Source: Phycisphaerales bacterium (lineage in GTDB: Bacteria; Planctomycetota; Phycisphaerae; Phycisphaerales; UBA1924). From it: a DNA stretch of 38,631 nucleotides. Positions 25,836 to 34,097 of this stretch are shown one piece after another. The position numbers and the translations under genes are program-made. The notes beneath the pieces are model-generated. The model was given only the letters and a program-made list of their open reading frames with translations, had not been told where the DNA came from and searched no databases. Position 1 is the first letter of the stretch. Each line of letters starts with the position of its first letter. Location: the NCBI GenBank assembly GCA_020850415.1, contig JADZER010000058.1, forward strand, positions 1-38,631, written 5' to 3'.

Positions 25836-28652
25836 ATGCGCACGCTGCTCCCCACTATCGCCGCCCTCGCCGCCCTCGCCCTCACCACCACCCTCACCAG
25901 CTCTCCCGCCCACGCCCAACCCGCCGACACCGCCCCGCACCGCCACGATGTCGTCTGGACCACCCCCAGCGCCGACGCCAACGGCTCCATGCCCCTCGGC
26001 AACGGCGACATCACCCTCAACGCCTGGGTCGAGCCCACCGGCGACCTGTGCTTCTACATCGGCAAGTCCGACAGCTGGGACGAGCACGGACGCCTGCTCA
26101 AGGTCGGCAAGATCCGCATCACCCTCGACCCGCCGCTCCCCACCGCCCCCTTCGAGCAGCGCCTCGACCTGACCAACGGCGCGATGGTCGTCCGCGCCGG
26201 CGAGGGCGACGACGCGTGCGAGATGCGCCTCTGGGTCGACGCCAACCGCCCCGTCGTCCGGGTCAACATCGAGAGCGCAACCGACCGCGCCGCGACCGCC
26301 GCGATCGAGCCCTGGCGCACCACGCGCCAGGCCATCCCCCGCGCCGACACCAGCGACACCTTCGAGGACCGCGCCAAGCCCAACGGCCTGCGCCGCGAGG
26401 TCTTCGTCGACCCCGATGTGCTCCTCGACGACCCCGGCCCCGACACCGCCATCGGCTGGTACCACGCCGCCGCCGACCCATCCGTGTACGACGAACTCAT
26501 CAAGGTCCAAGGGCTCGAGCAAGCCTTCGAAGGCCGCCCCGACCCCCTGCTCCACCGTGTCTTCGGCGCCGTGGTCACCTCGGCCCTCGCCGAGCGGCTC
26601 GACCCCGCCCGCCTCCGATCGCCCCCCATGCCCCGCCACAGCTTCAACATCAATGTCCGCACCGAGCACCCGGCGACCCCCGCCCAATGGCTCGACCGCA
26701 TCCGCACGCAGATCGACGCCGACAGGTCCATGCGCGCCGCCTCCGCCTGGCAGACGCACACCCGGTGGTGGAACGAGTTCTGGCGCCGCAGCTGGATCGA
26801 GCTCTCCCCCACCGACAACCGCCCGCCCCCCATCGTCCCGGACAACGATCTGCCCGTCCGCATCGGCGCCGATCAGCACGGCGCCAACCCGTTCGTCGGC
26901 GAGATCGGGCGCGTGACCATCATCCCCGGCGTGGCGACCCCGGCCGAGTGCAAGCGCTGGGCCACCGCAACCCGCGAAGTGCCCGCGCCGAGCGCCGTCC
27001 GACCGCTCTACGCCGGCGCAGGCCTGCCCGATGCCCCCCTCGAACACTCCCCCGCGTGGACATTCGACGCCGGCCTGACCATCGAGGCCTGGCTCAACCC
27101 CGGCGCCCTCCCCCCCGGCGGCGGGCGCATCGCCGACAGATGCACCCCCGGCGCCAGCGACGGCTGGCTCCTCGACACCTACCCCGCCAACAGCCTCCGA
27201 CTCATCCTCGGCCCCGCCATCCTCCGCGCCGACAACATCCTGCCCCAGGGCGAGTGGTCCCATGTCGCCGCCACCGCCGACCCCGCCACCGGCCGCCTCA
27301 CCCTCTACCTCAACGGCGAGCCGATCGCCGCCACCACCCTCGACACCACCGACGACGCCACCGCCGTCAGCCGCGCCTACGCCCTCCAACGCTACACCAC
27401 CGCCTGCGCCGGCCGCGGCCGCCACCCCATCAAGTTCAACGGCTCCACGCTCACCGTCCCCGCCGACGGCCAGTGGGGCGACGCCGACTACCGGCGCTGG
27501 GGCCCCGGCTACTGGTGGCAGAACACCCGCCTGCCCTACCTCGCCATGTGCGCCGCCGGCGACGCCGACATGCTCGAACCCCTCTTCCGCATGTACGCCG
27601 AAGACCTCACCCCCATCAACCTCCACCGCACCCGCCAATACACCGGCCACGCCGGCCTCTTCATCCCCGAGTGCATCTACTTCTGGGGCGGCGCTTTCCC
27701 CGAGAGCTACGGCTGGACCCCCTACGCCGACCGCGCCGACGACAAGCTCCAAGAGAGCCCCTGGCACAAGCGCGAGTGGGTCTGCGCCCTCGAGCTCGCC
27801 TGGATGATGCTCGACGCCTACGACCACACCCAGGACGACGCCCTCGCCCGCACCCGACTCATCCCCTTCGCCACCGAGGCCCTCCGCTTCTTCCTCGAGC
27901 AGTACCCCACCGGCCCCGAGGGCACGCTCGTCATGCACCCCAGCCAGGCCCTCGAGACCTGGTGGGACACCACCAACCCCATGCCCGAGGTCGCCGGCCT
28001 CAACGCCGTCGCCGCACGCCTCCTCGCCCTCCCCGACACCCTCGGCTCCCCCGAGCAGCGGGCCCTCTGGCGCCTCGCCGCCGACCGCGCCCCACCCCTC
28101 CCCACCCGCACCCTCGGCGGCGTCGAGATGCTCGCCCCCGCCGCCCGCTTCGACAACAAGAGCAACATCGAGAACCCCGAGCTCTACGCCGTCTTCCCCT
28201 TCCGGCTCGTCAGCTTCGAGGAAGACACCGCCCCGCTCGGCATCGCCGCCCTCGACCACCGCTGGGACCAGGGCCACAGCGGCTGGCGCCAGGACGACCT
28301 CTTCATGACCCACCTCGGGCTCGCCGACCGGGCCCGCGACAACCTCGTCGCCCGCGCCCGCGCCAAGCACGACGCCTCACGCTTCCCCGCCTTCTGGGGA
28401 CCCAACTACGACTGGGTCCCCGACCAGGACCACGGCGGCGTGCTCATGCGCACCCTCCAGACCATGCTCATGCAGACCGAGGGACGCACCATCTACCTGC
28501 TCCCCGCCTGGCCCACAAACTGGAACGCCAGCTTCAAGCTCCACGCCCCCTACAACACCACCCTCACCGGCGAGGTCGTCGCCGGGCGCATCCAGAACCT
28601 CCGCGTCGACCCCCCCGAACGCGCCCAGGATGTCGTCATCGTCGGCGAGTGA
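25836..28652 (+). CDS. Exported DUF5703 glycosidase-like protein with inserted LamG domain
   Basis: The 938-residue protein starts at the ATG at 25836 with a Sec signal (MRTLLPTIAALAALALTTTL...AHAQ, cleavage about 28). A DUF5703 N-terminal domain follows at about 38-310 (HDVVWTTPSADANGSMPLGNGDI, FYIGKSDSWDE). An alpha/alpha-barrel catalytic-type domain starts at about 310 (TRWWNEFWRRSWIE) and resumes at about 510 (VSRAYALQRYTTACAGRG) to the end, with HPSQALETWWDTTNP and NNKSNIENPELYAVFP-type segments. Between these halves sits a laminin-G/concanavalin-like domain (about 330-510: FDAGLTIEAWLNPGALPPGG, EWSHVAATADPATGRLTLYLNG), probably a carbohydrate-binding insert. Glycoside hydrolase activity is expected from the fold, with substrate unknown. 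It is the last gene of the sugar cluster, 29 nt after DUF6807 copy 2, and converges with sixA 6 nt further on. Confidence 0.82.
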   Translation: MRTLLPTIAALAALALTTTLTSSPAHAQPADTAPHRHDVVWTTPSADANGSMPLGNGDITLNAWVEPTGDLCFYIGKSDSWDEHGRLLKVGKIRITLDPPLPTAPFEQRLDLTNGAMVVRAGEGDDACEMRLWVDANRPVVRVNIESATDRAATAAIEPWRTTRQAIPRADTSDTFEDRAKPNGLRREVFVDPDVLLDDPGPDTAIGWYHAAADPSVYDELIKVQGLEQAFEGRPDPLLHRVFGAVVTSALAERLDPARLRSPPMPRHSFNINVRTEHPATPAQWLDRIRTQIDADRSMRAASAWQTHTRWWNEFWRRSWIELSPTDNRPPPIVPDNDLPVRIGADQHGANPFVGEIGRVTIIPGVATPAECKRWATATREVPAPSAVRPLYAGAGLPDAPLEHSPAWTFDAGLTIEAWLNPGALPPGGGRIADRCTPGASDGWLLDTYPANSLRLILGPAILRADNILPQGEWSHVAATADPATGRLTLYLNGEPIAATTLDTTDDATAVSRAYALQRYTTACAGRGRHPIKFNGSTLTVPADGQWGDADYRRWGPGYWWQNTRLPYLAMCAAGDADMLEPLFRMYAEDLTPINLHRTRQYTGHAGLFIPECIYFWGGAFPESYGWTPYADRADDKLQESPWHKREWVCALELAWMMLDAYDHTQDDALARTRLIPFATEALRFFLEQYPTGPEGTLVMHPSQALETWWDTTNPMPEVAGLNAVAARLLALPDTLGSPEQRALWRLAADRAPPLPTRTLGGVEMLAPAARFDNKSNIENPELYAVFPFRLVSFEEDTAPLGIAALDHRWDQGHSGWRQDDLFMTHLGLADRARDNLVARARAKHDASRFPAFWGPNYDWVPDQDHGGVLMRTLQTMLMQTEGRTIYLLPAWPTNWNASFKLHAPYNTTLTGEVVAGRIQNLRVDPPERAQDVVIVGE

Positions 28653-28658
28653 GCCCCC

Positions 28659-29159
28659 TCACTCCGAATCGCCGCGCAGCAGCTCCAACAGCTCGCCCAT
28701 CCCCAACGGCGCCCCCGCGTCCGCCAGCTCGATCACCGCCGCCTGCCCCGTCCGCAGCTCGATCCAGTCGCCCCCCGACGGCCCGCGGCAGAGCGCCTGC
28801 ACCACCAGGCTCATCGTCGGGTTGTGCCCAACCAGCGCCGCCGAGCCGCCCGACCCCGCACCCACCCCCGAAGCCAATTCCGAAACCAGCTCCACCACCG
28901 CCGACGCCGAGCTCCCCAGCCCCAGCCGCTCCTCGACCACCGCCGCGAGCCCCAACCCCTCCCCGATCAACACGCCCGTCTGCAGCGCCCGGGCCGCCGG
29001 GCTCGCCAGCACCACGACCGGCGGCCGATCCCCCTCCCGCAGCCGCTCCCCCAGCCACCGGGCCTGCTGCCGCCCACGCTCGACCAGCTCGCGGTCCTCA
29101 TCCCGCCCCGGCCCCCCGTGCCGCTGGGCCTTGCCATGTCTGATCAGGTACAGTCGCAC
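28659..29159 (-). CDS. sixA: Phosphohistidine phosphatase SixA-like (histidine phosphatase family)
   Basis: The 166-residue protein starts at GTG with MRLYLIRHGKAQRHG, in which RHG (residues 7-9) carries the catalytic histidine of the histidine phosphatase superfamily. The second conserved part, ALVGHNPTMSLVVQALC (about 107-123), provides the other catalytic His. Length and sequence around SPAARALQTGVLI fit SixA, which removes phosphate from His residues of phosphotransfer proteins. It is a small cytoplasmic protein. It is divergent from the antiporter gene and convergent with the glycosidase gene. The cognate phosphotransfer partner is not visible here, although a PTS-type EIIA lies about 7 kb downstream. 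A nudix-linked or general small-molecule phosphatase role is possible. Confidence 0.83.
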   Translation of the reverse strand: MRLYLIRHGKAQRHGGPGRDEDRELVERGRQQARWLGERLREGDRPPVVVLASPAARALQTGVLIGEGLGLAAVVEERLGLGSSASAVVELVSELASGVGAGSGGSAALVGHNPTMSLVVQALCRGPSGGDWIELRTGQAAVIELADAGAPLGMGELLELLRGDSE

Positions 29160-29227
29160 GCCGGGCTCCTCTCGGGCTGGCAGTTTATGCTAGAGGACCC
29201 GCCGGGGTGGCGGGGACGGAGTCCCGC

Positions 29228-31057
29228 GTGTTTCACGAACCGATCGTCTCCCTCGCGGTCATCATCGTGCTGGGCGTCGGCGCGCAGTGGCTGGCCTGGC
29301 GCATCCGCGTGCCCTCCATCCTGCTGCTGCTCCTCGCCGGCATGGCTGTCGGGCCTATCGCCGCCAAGGTCCTGCCCGGCGGCCAGCCGATCCTCGACCC
29401 CGACGACCTGCTCGGCGACCTGCTCCTGCCGCTGGTCTCCCTCTCCGTCGGCCTGATCCTCTACGAGGGCGGGCTCACGCTCAACGCCCGGGAGATCAGC
29501 GAGGTCCGCTCGGTCATCCGCCGACTCGTCACGGTCGGCGCCCTCGTCACCTGGGTCCTCGCCACCCTCGCCGCCAGATCGCTCCTGGGCCTCGGCTGGC
29601 AGCTCGCCTCGCTGCTCGGGGCGATCCTGGTCGTCACCGGCCCGACGGTCATCGGGCCCCTCCTCACGCACATCAGGCCCCAGGGCAAGGCCGGGCCCGT
29701 CCTCCGCTGGGAGGGAATCGTCATCGACCCAATCGGCGCACTGCTCGCCGTGCTCATCTACGAGGCCATCCATGTCGGCGGCTTCCAGGACGCCGCCGGC
29801 GCCACCGTCCGCGCCCTGCTCATGACCATCCTCGTCGGGGGCGGCCTCGGCGCCATCGCCGCCGGCGTCCTCGCCTGGCTCCTCAAACGCTACCTCATCC
29901 CAGACTCCCTCCAGAACCCCGTCTCCGTCCTCCTCGTCGTCCTCGTCTTCGTCCTCTCCGGGCAGATCCAGGAGGAGTCCGGCCTGCTCGCCGCCACCGT
30001 CATGGGCATCGTGCTCGCCAACCAGCGCAGCGCCGACATCCGCCACATCATCGAGTTCAAGGAGAACCTCCGCGTCCTCCTCATCTCCGCGCTCTTCGTC
30101 ACGCTCGGCGCCCGCATCGACCCCAGCGACTTCGCCTACCTCAACTGGCGCAGCCTCCTCTTCGTCGCGACCCTCATCGCCGTCATCCGCCCCGCCGGAG
30201 TCTGGGCCGCCACCACAGGCTCGGGCCTCAAACGCAACGAGCGCATCTTCCTCGCCTGCGTCGCGCCCCGCGGCATCGTCGCCGCCGCCGTCGCCTCGGT
30301 CTTCGCCATCAGCCTCGAAGAGGCCGGCGTCGAGGAGGCCGCCACACTCGTCCCCTACACCTTCGCCGTCATCCTCGGCACCGTCGCCTTCTACGGCCTG
30401 GCCGCCGGGCCCATCGCCAGACGCCTCGGACTCGCCACCACCAACCCCCAGGGAATCCTCTTCATCGGCGCCGCCCCCTGGGCCCGAGAGATCGCCCTCG
30501 CCCTCCACAAACGCGGCTACCGCGTCCTGATGGCCGACACCAACTACGAGAACACCCGGGCCGCACGCCTCGCCGGCCTCAACGCCGTCTACGGCAACGC
30601 CCTCCTCGAAGAAACAATCGAGATGCTCGAGCTCTCCGGCATCGGGCGCGTCATGGCCGTCACCCCCAACGACGAGGTCAACGCCCTCGCCTGCCAGCGG
30701 TTCCTCCGACTCTTCGACCGCGCCGCCGTCTACCGGCTCAGCGCCGCCAGCGAGGGCAAGCCAGACCGCGCCGGCCGTGCAGACATGCCCGGGCGACGCC
30801 TCTTCTCCAAGGACGCGACCTTCGGCGCTATCGCCTCGCGGCTCGGCTCCGGCTGGGTCGTCAAGGTCACCACCCTCTCCGACGAGTTCTCCTTCGAGGA
30901 CTTCCGAACCCTCTACGGGCCCCGCGCCGTCGTCCTCTTCACCATCGCCGAGGACGGCAAACTGACCGTCATGGCCGACCAACGCGGCACAGACCCCCAG
31001 CCCGGCCAGAAAGTCGTGGCGCTCGTCAACCCAGACGAGCTGCTCATGATGGCGTGA
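29228..31057 (+). CDS. CPA1-type cation/proton antiporter with C-terminal TrkA-N (NAD-binding) domain
   Basis: I choose the GTG at 29228 (GGAG 7 nt upstream), giving MFHEPIVSLAVIIVLGVGAQWLAWR, which resembles usual N-termini of the family; GTG at 29207 is an alternative. The 609-residue protein has about 12 hydrophobic segments over residues 5-400. It carries the antiporter core motif TGPTVIGPLL (about 140-150) and the EGIVIDPIGALLAVLIYE segment (about 168-185), with Asp in the place of the conserved acidic ion-binding residue. The C-terminal part (about 410-609) has the Rossmann-like TrkA-N element ILFIGAAPWAREIALALHKRGYRVLMADTN, suggesting nucleotide control of transport. It probably exchanges Na+ or K+ for protons at the inner membrane. 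Ion specificity cannot be read from the sequence. Confidence 0.85.
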   Translation: MFHEPIVSLAVIIVLGVGAQWLAWRIRVPSILLLLLAGMAVGPIAAKVLPGGQPILDPDDLLGDLLLPLVSLSVGLILYEGGLTLNAREISEVRSVIRRLVTVGALVTWVLATLAARSLLGLGWQLASLLGAILVVTGPTVIGPLLTHIRPQGKAGPVLRWEGIVIDPIGALLAVLIYEAIHVGGFQDAAGATVRALLMTILVGGGLGAIAAGVLAWLLKRYLIPDSLQNPVSVLLVVLVFVLSGQIQEESGLLAATVMGIVLANQRSADIRHIIEFKENLRVLLISALFVTLGARIDPSDFAYLNWRSLLFVATLIAVIRPAGVWAATTGSGLKRNERIFLACVAPRGIVAAAVASVFAISLEEAGVEEAATLVPYTFAVILGTVAFYGLAAGPIARRLGLATTNPQGILFIGAAPWAREIALALHKRGYRVLMADTNYENTRAARLAGLNAVYGNALLEETIEMLELSGIGRVMAVTPNDEVNALACQRFLRLFDRAAVYRLSAASEGKPDRAGRADMPGRRLFSKDATFGAIASRLGSGWVVKVTTLSDEFSFEDFRTLYGPRAVVLFTIAEDGKLTVMADQRGTDPQPGQKVVALVNPDELLMMA

Positions 31058-31075
31058 GGACGCCCCCCCTCCCCC

Positions 31076-31951
31076 TCAGTCCCGGCGCATCCGCGGCCGC
31101 GCCGCCCAGTGCAGCTTCTCGATCACCGTCTGCCAGAACCCAGCCCCGGGGTTCCTCACGAACCTCGCGCGGCTCGCGTTGCCCGTCAGTCGCACACGGT
31201 CCCCCGCACGCAGCGGGCTCTGCACCTGCCCGTCCAGCACCAGCGTCGTCCCGCCCTCCTCCGCCTCGTCGTTCACCTGCCGCGCCTCAAGCTCCACCAC
31301 CGCGTCCGCCGGCACCACGATCGGCCGGAACGACAGCGTGTGAACCGCCAGCGGCGTGATCACCAGCGCCTGCACCCCCGGCGCCACGATCGGACCCCCC
31401 GCCGAAACGTTGTACGCCGTAGACCCCGTCGGCGTGGACACGATCAGCCCGTCCCCCGCCATCTCCGGCCCCGCCTCGCCGTTGATCCGCATCGCAAGCT
31501 CGATCATCCGGAACGGGAACCCGGCCGTGATCGCCGCCTCGTTCAGCGCAAGCCCCTCGAACCGCGCCGCCGACGCCGACGCCCCGAACACCTCCGCCCG
31601 CAGCATGCTCAACTCGTGCGTGATCATCGGCCCGGCGCCGAACAGCTCCGGCGCCCGAAGCTCCAGCGTCGGCAGGTCGAACTCCGCCATGAACCCCAGC
31701 CGCCCGAGGTTCACGCCCAGCAGCGGCACCCCGCGGTCGGCGAACCGGCGCGCCTGCGACAGCAGCGTGCCGTCCCCGCCCAACGCCACGATCAGGTCCG
31801 CGCGGTCGACCTCCGGCGCATCCCCCATCTCCCGGCTGTTGACCTCCCCAGCCAGCCGCCCGTGCACCTTCACCAGCGCACGCACCCGCTCCGCGCCGGC
31901 CCGGGCTTCGTTGTTCGACGGGTTGTACGCCAGCAGCACACGACGGGACAT
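31076..31951 (-). CDS. nadK: NAD kinase
   Basis: The 291-residue protein phosphorylates NAD to NADP using ATP or polyphosphate in the cytoplasm. Signature motifs are LIVALGGDGTLLSQAR (GGDGT at about 58-62, catalytic Asp), LNEAAITAG (about 136, NE motif), DGLIVSTPTGSTAYNVSAGGPI (about 167-188) and TPLAVHTLSFRPIVVP (about 196-211). All catalytic elements are present and the length is normal. The start ATG at 31951 is four bases downstream of the dxs stop, so it is probably translated from the same transcript. NADP supply fits the NADPH need of the non-mevalonate isoprenoid pathway that dxs begins, but the pairing may simply be housekeeping. It also holds the only ACGT site I found in the window (31407-31410). 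Confidence 0.94.
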   Translation of the reverse strand: MSRRVLLAYNPSNNEARAGAERVRALVKVHGRLAGEVNSREMGDAPEVDRADLIVALGGDGTLLSQARRFADRGVPLLGVNLGRLGFMAEFDLPTLELRAPELFGAGPMITHELSMLRAEVFGASASAARFEGLALNEAAITAGFPFRMIELAMRINGEAGPEMAGDGLIVSTPTGSTAYNVSAGGPIVAPGVQALVITPLAVHTLSFRPIVVPADAVVELEARQVNDEAEEGGTTLVLDGQVQSPLRAGDRVRLTGNASRARFVRNPGAGFWQTVIEKLHWAARPRMRRD

Positions 31952-31955
31952 GCGA

Positions 31956-33968
31956 TCAGCGTACCCGATGCGCCGGCGTCGGGCCGGCCGGACGAGCCGC
32001 CTGGGCCCCGCCGAGGACGCCCCGCGCCGAGGACCCCGCCGCCACCCGCACCGCCCGACCGATCCCCGCAGCGTCGATCCCGGCCTCCGCCAGCTGCCGA
32101 GACCGGGGGTCTTGGTGGATCCACGCGTCCGGAAGGCCCAGACGCGTCACCCCCGAAGTATCCAGCCCGAGCGACTGGGCCGCCTCGAGCACCGCCGCGC
32201 CGAACCCGCCGATCAGAGCGTGGTCCTCGACCGTCACCACCGGCACCCCGGCCCCCAGCAGCGCCGCGATCAGGCCCGTATCGACCGGCTTGGCGAACCT
32301 CGCGTCCCACACGCCCACCGCGAGCCCCTCCCCGACCGACTCGGCCGCGACCATCGCGTCGATCGCGGGCGTCCCGAACGCCAGCACCGCCACATCCGGC
32401 AGCACAGCCCCGGGCGCACCAACCTCGTACCGGGGCGTCAGGCACCGCGCCCTGCCGAGCTCGAACGCCGGCGTGCCGCCGGCGAAACGCTCGCTCACCA
32501 CATCGCGAGGGTACCGCACCGCGCTCAGCCCGTCGTCGTACCCGGCCATGAACGCCAGCGCCGCCCGCAGGCTCGCCTCGTCGATCGCCGCCAGCAGGCA
32601 CGCGCCCGGCAGCGTCCGCAGCAACGCCACATCGCAGAACCCGTGGTGCACCGCCCCGTCGCCCCCCACCAGCCCGGCCCGGTCCAGGCACAGACGCACC
32701 GGAAGCCCCTGCAGCGCCGCCTCCTGGAACGCCTGGTCGAACGCCCGCTGAAGGAATGTCGAGTAGACCGCCAGGAACGGCTTGAACCCGCACCGCGCCA
32801 GACCCGCCATCATGTCCAGCGCGTGGCTCTCGCAGATCCCCGTGTCCCACACCCGATCCGGGAACAACTCGAGCGACTTGGACACCCCCGTCCCGTCCGG
32901 CATCGCCGCCGTCGCCGCCACCACCCGGTCGTCCCGCGCCATCAGATCCGCCAGCGCGTCCGCGAACGCCGCCGTAAAGGTACGCCCCTTGCTCTTCAGC
33001 TCCACCCGGCAGTTGGTCGTGCCCCGCTCCTCGTACCGATCGAACGCCGGCGGCGAGTGGAACTTCGACGCGTCCCGCTCCGTGAACTGGAAACCCTTGC
33101 CCTTCACCGTCTGCACATGCAGCACCATCGGGCGGTCGAACTCCGCGGCCTCGCTCAGAAACTCGATGAGCGCCGGCAGCGAGTGCCCGTCGATCGGCCC
33201 CACCGTCACGATCCCGAAATGTTCGAACCACGCCCCCTCGCTGATCATGGCCTTCGTGGCCTCGCCCATCTTGTGATACGCCTCGTGGAGCAGCGACCCG
33301 CCGGGCATCATGCGGAGGATGTCCTTGGCCCCCCGCTTGAAGTCCGCGTACACATGGCTCATGCGCAGCCGGTCGAAATACTGCGCGACCGCCCCCTGGG
33401 GCTTGGAGATGCTCATCCCGTTGTCGTTGAGCACCACCAGGAACTGACGCTTCAGCGTCCCCGCGTTGTTCAGCCCCTCCATCGCCACGCCGTTCACGAT
33501 CGACGCGTCGCCGATCAGCGTCACCACCCGCCGCCCGTCCGGACGCTTGGCCGGGTCGTACGCCTCGCCGTTGAGCGTGTCGCCCCGCGCCATGCCCACC
33601 GCCGTCGAGATCCCCGTCCCCGCGTGCCCGACGCTGAACAGGTCGTACGCCGACTCGCTCGGCGCCGGGAACCCCGCCATGCCCTTGCCCGTCCGCAGGC
33701 CCGACAGCAGCGGGTACCGCCCCGTGAGCAGCTTGTGCGGGTAGCACTGGTGCCCGACATCGAACAGCAGCCGGTCGTGCGCGAAGTCGAACACATAGTG
33801 CAGCGCGATCGTCAGCTCGACCACGCCGAGGTTCGGCGCAAGGTGCCCCCCCGTCTTCGACACCTGCTCGCAGATCGCCTCCCGGATCTCCCCGGCAAGC
33901 ACCTCGAGCTGGCTGATCTCCATGCCCCTGAGCTGGGCCGGGCTGGTGATGGTCGGGAGGATCTTCAT
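31956..33968 (-). CDS. dxs: 1-deoxy-D-xylulose-5-phosphate synthase
   Basis: The 670-residue protein makes DXP from pyruvate and glyceraldehyde 3-phosphate with thiamine diphosphate and Mg2+, the first step of the MEP isoprenoid pathway. Motifs are GGHLAPNLGVVELTIALHYVF (about 40-60), DVGHQCYPHKLLTGR (about 70-84), SVGHAGTGIS, the thiamine-binding pair GDAS (153-156) and NDN (181-183), and GICESHALDMMAGLA (the catalytic Glu region). YSTFLQRAFDQ and DRAGLVGGDGAVHHG follow in the pyrimidine-binding domain. The classic GDG is GDA here, with the Mg-ligand Asp kept. The C-terminal transketolase domain is complete. Start: the ATG at 33968 follows an AT-rich region with a short palindrome. It lies 129 nt downstream of ispA on the same strand and 4 nt before nadK. 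Confidence 0.94.
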   Translation of the reverse strand: MKILPTITSPAQLRGMEISQLEVLAGEIREAICEQVSKTGGHLAPNLGVVELTIALHYVFDFAHDRLLFDVGHQCYPHKLLTGRYPLLSGLRTGKGMAGFPAPSESAYDLFSVGHAGTGISTAVGMARGDTLNGEAYDPAKRPDGRRVVTLIGDASIVNGVAMEGLNNAGTLKRQFLVVLNDNGMSISKPQGAVAQYFDRLRMSHVYADFKRGAKDILRMMPGGSLLHEAYHKMGEATKAMISEGAWFEHFGIVTVGPIDGHSLPALIEFLSEAAEFDRPMVLHVQTVKGKGFQFTERDASKFHSPPAFDRYEERGTTNCRVELKSKGRTFTAAFADALADLMARDDRVVAATAAMPDGTGVSKSLELFPDRVWDTGICESHALDMMAGLARCGFKPFLAVYSTFLQRAFDQAFQEAALQGLPVRLCLDRAGLVGGDGAVHHGFCDVALLRTLPGACLLAAIDEASLRAALAFMAGYDDGLSAVRYPRDVVSERFAGGTPAFELGRARCLTPRYEVGAPGAVLPDVAVLAFGTPAIDAMVAAESVGEGLAVGVWDARFAKPVDTGLIAALLGAGVPVVTVEDHALIGGFGAAVLEAAQSLGLDTSGVTRLGLPDAWIHQDPRSRQLAEAGIDAAGIGRAVRVAAGSSARGVLGGAQAARPAGPTPAHRVR

Positions 33969-33993
33969 GCGTGCTCGGCCCGTATCGGCGTTC

Positions 33994-34011
33994 TTTCAGC
34001 TACTTCTGAAA
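33994..34011. promoter_or_regulatory. AT-rich palindrome TTTCAG-N6-CTGAAA upstream of dxs
   Basis: An 18-bp perfect inverted repeat (TTTCAG, six bases, CTGAAA) lies 25 to 43 nt upstream of the dxs start codon in one of the few AT-rich spots of this region. It overlaps where a dxs promoter would be, next to TATTTTCAG read on the minus strand. A dimeric regulator could bind here. I know no named regulator that matches with confidence. Confidence 0.4.
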
Positions 34012-34097
34012 ATACTGTAGGCCACGACACCGCCCCGTGCTCCGACGCCGCCACACCCGCGGCCACACTGATTCGGATCCCAAGCCCCCCGGGTTCG

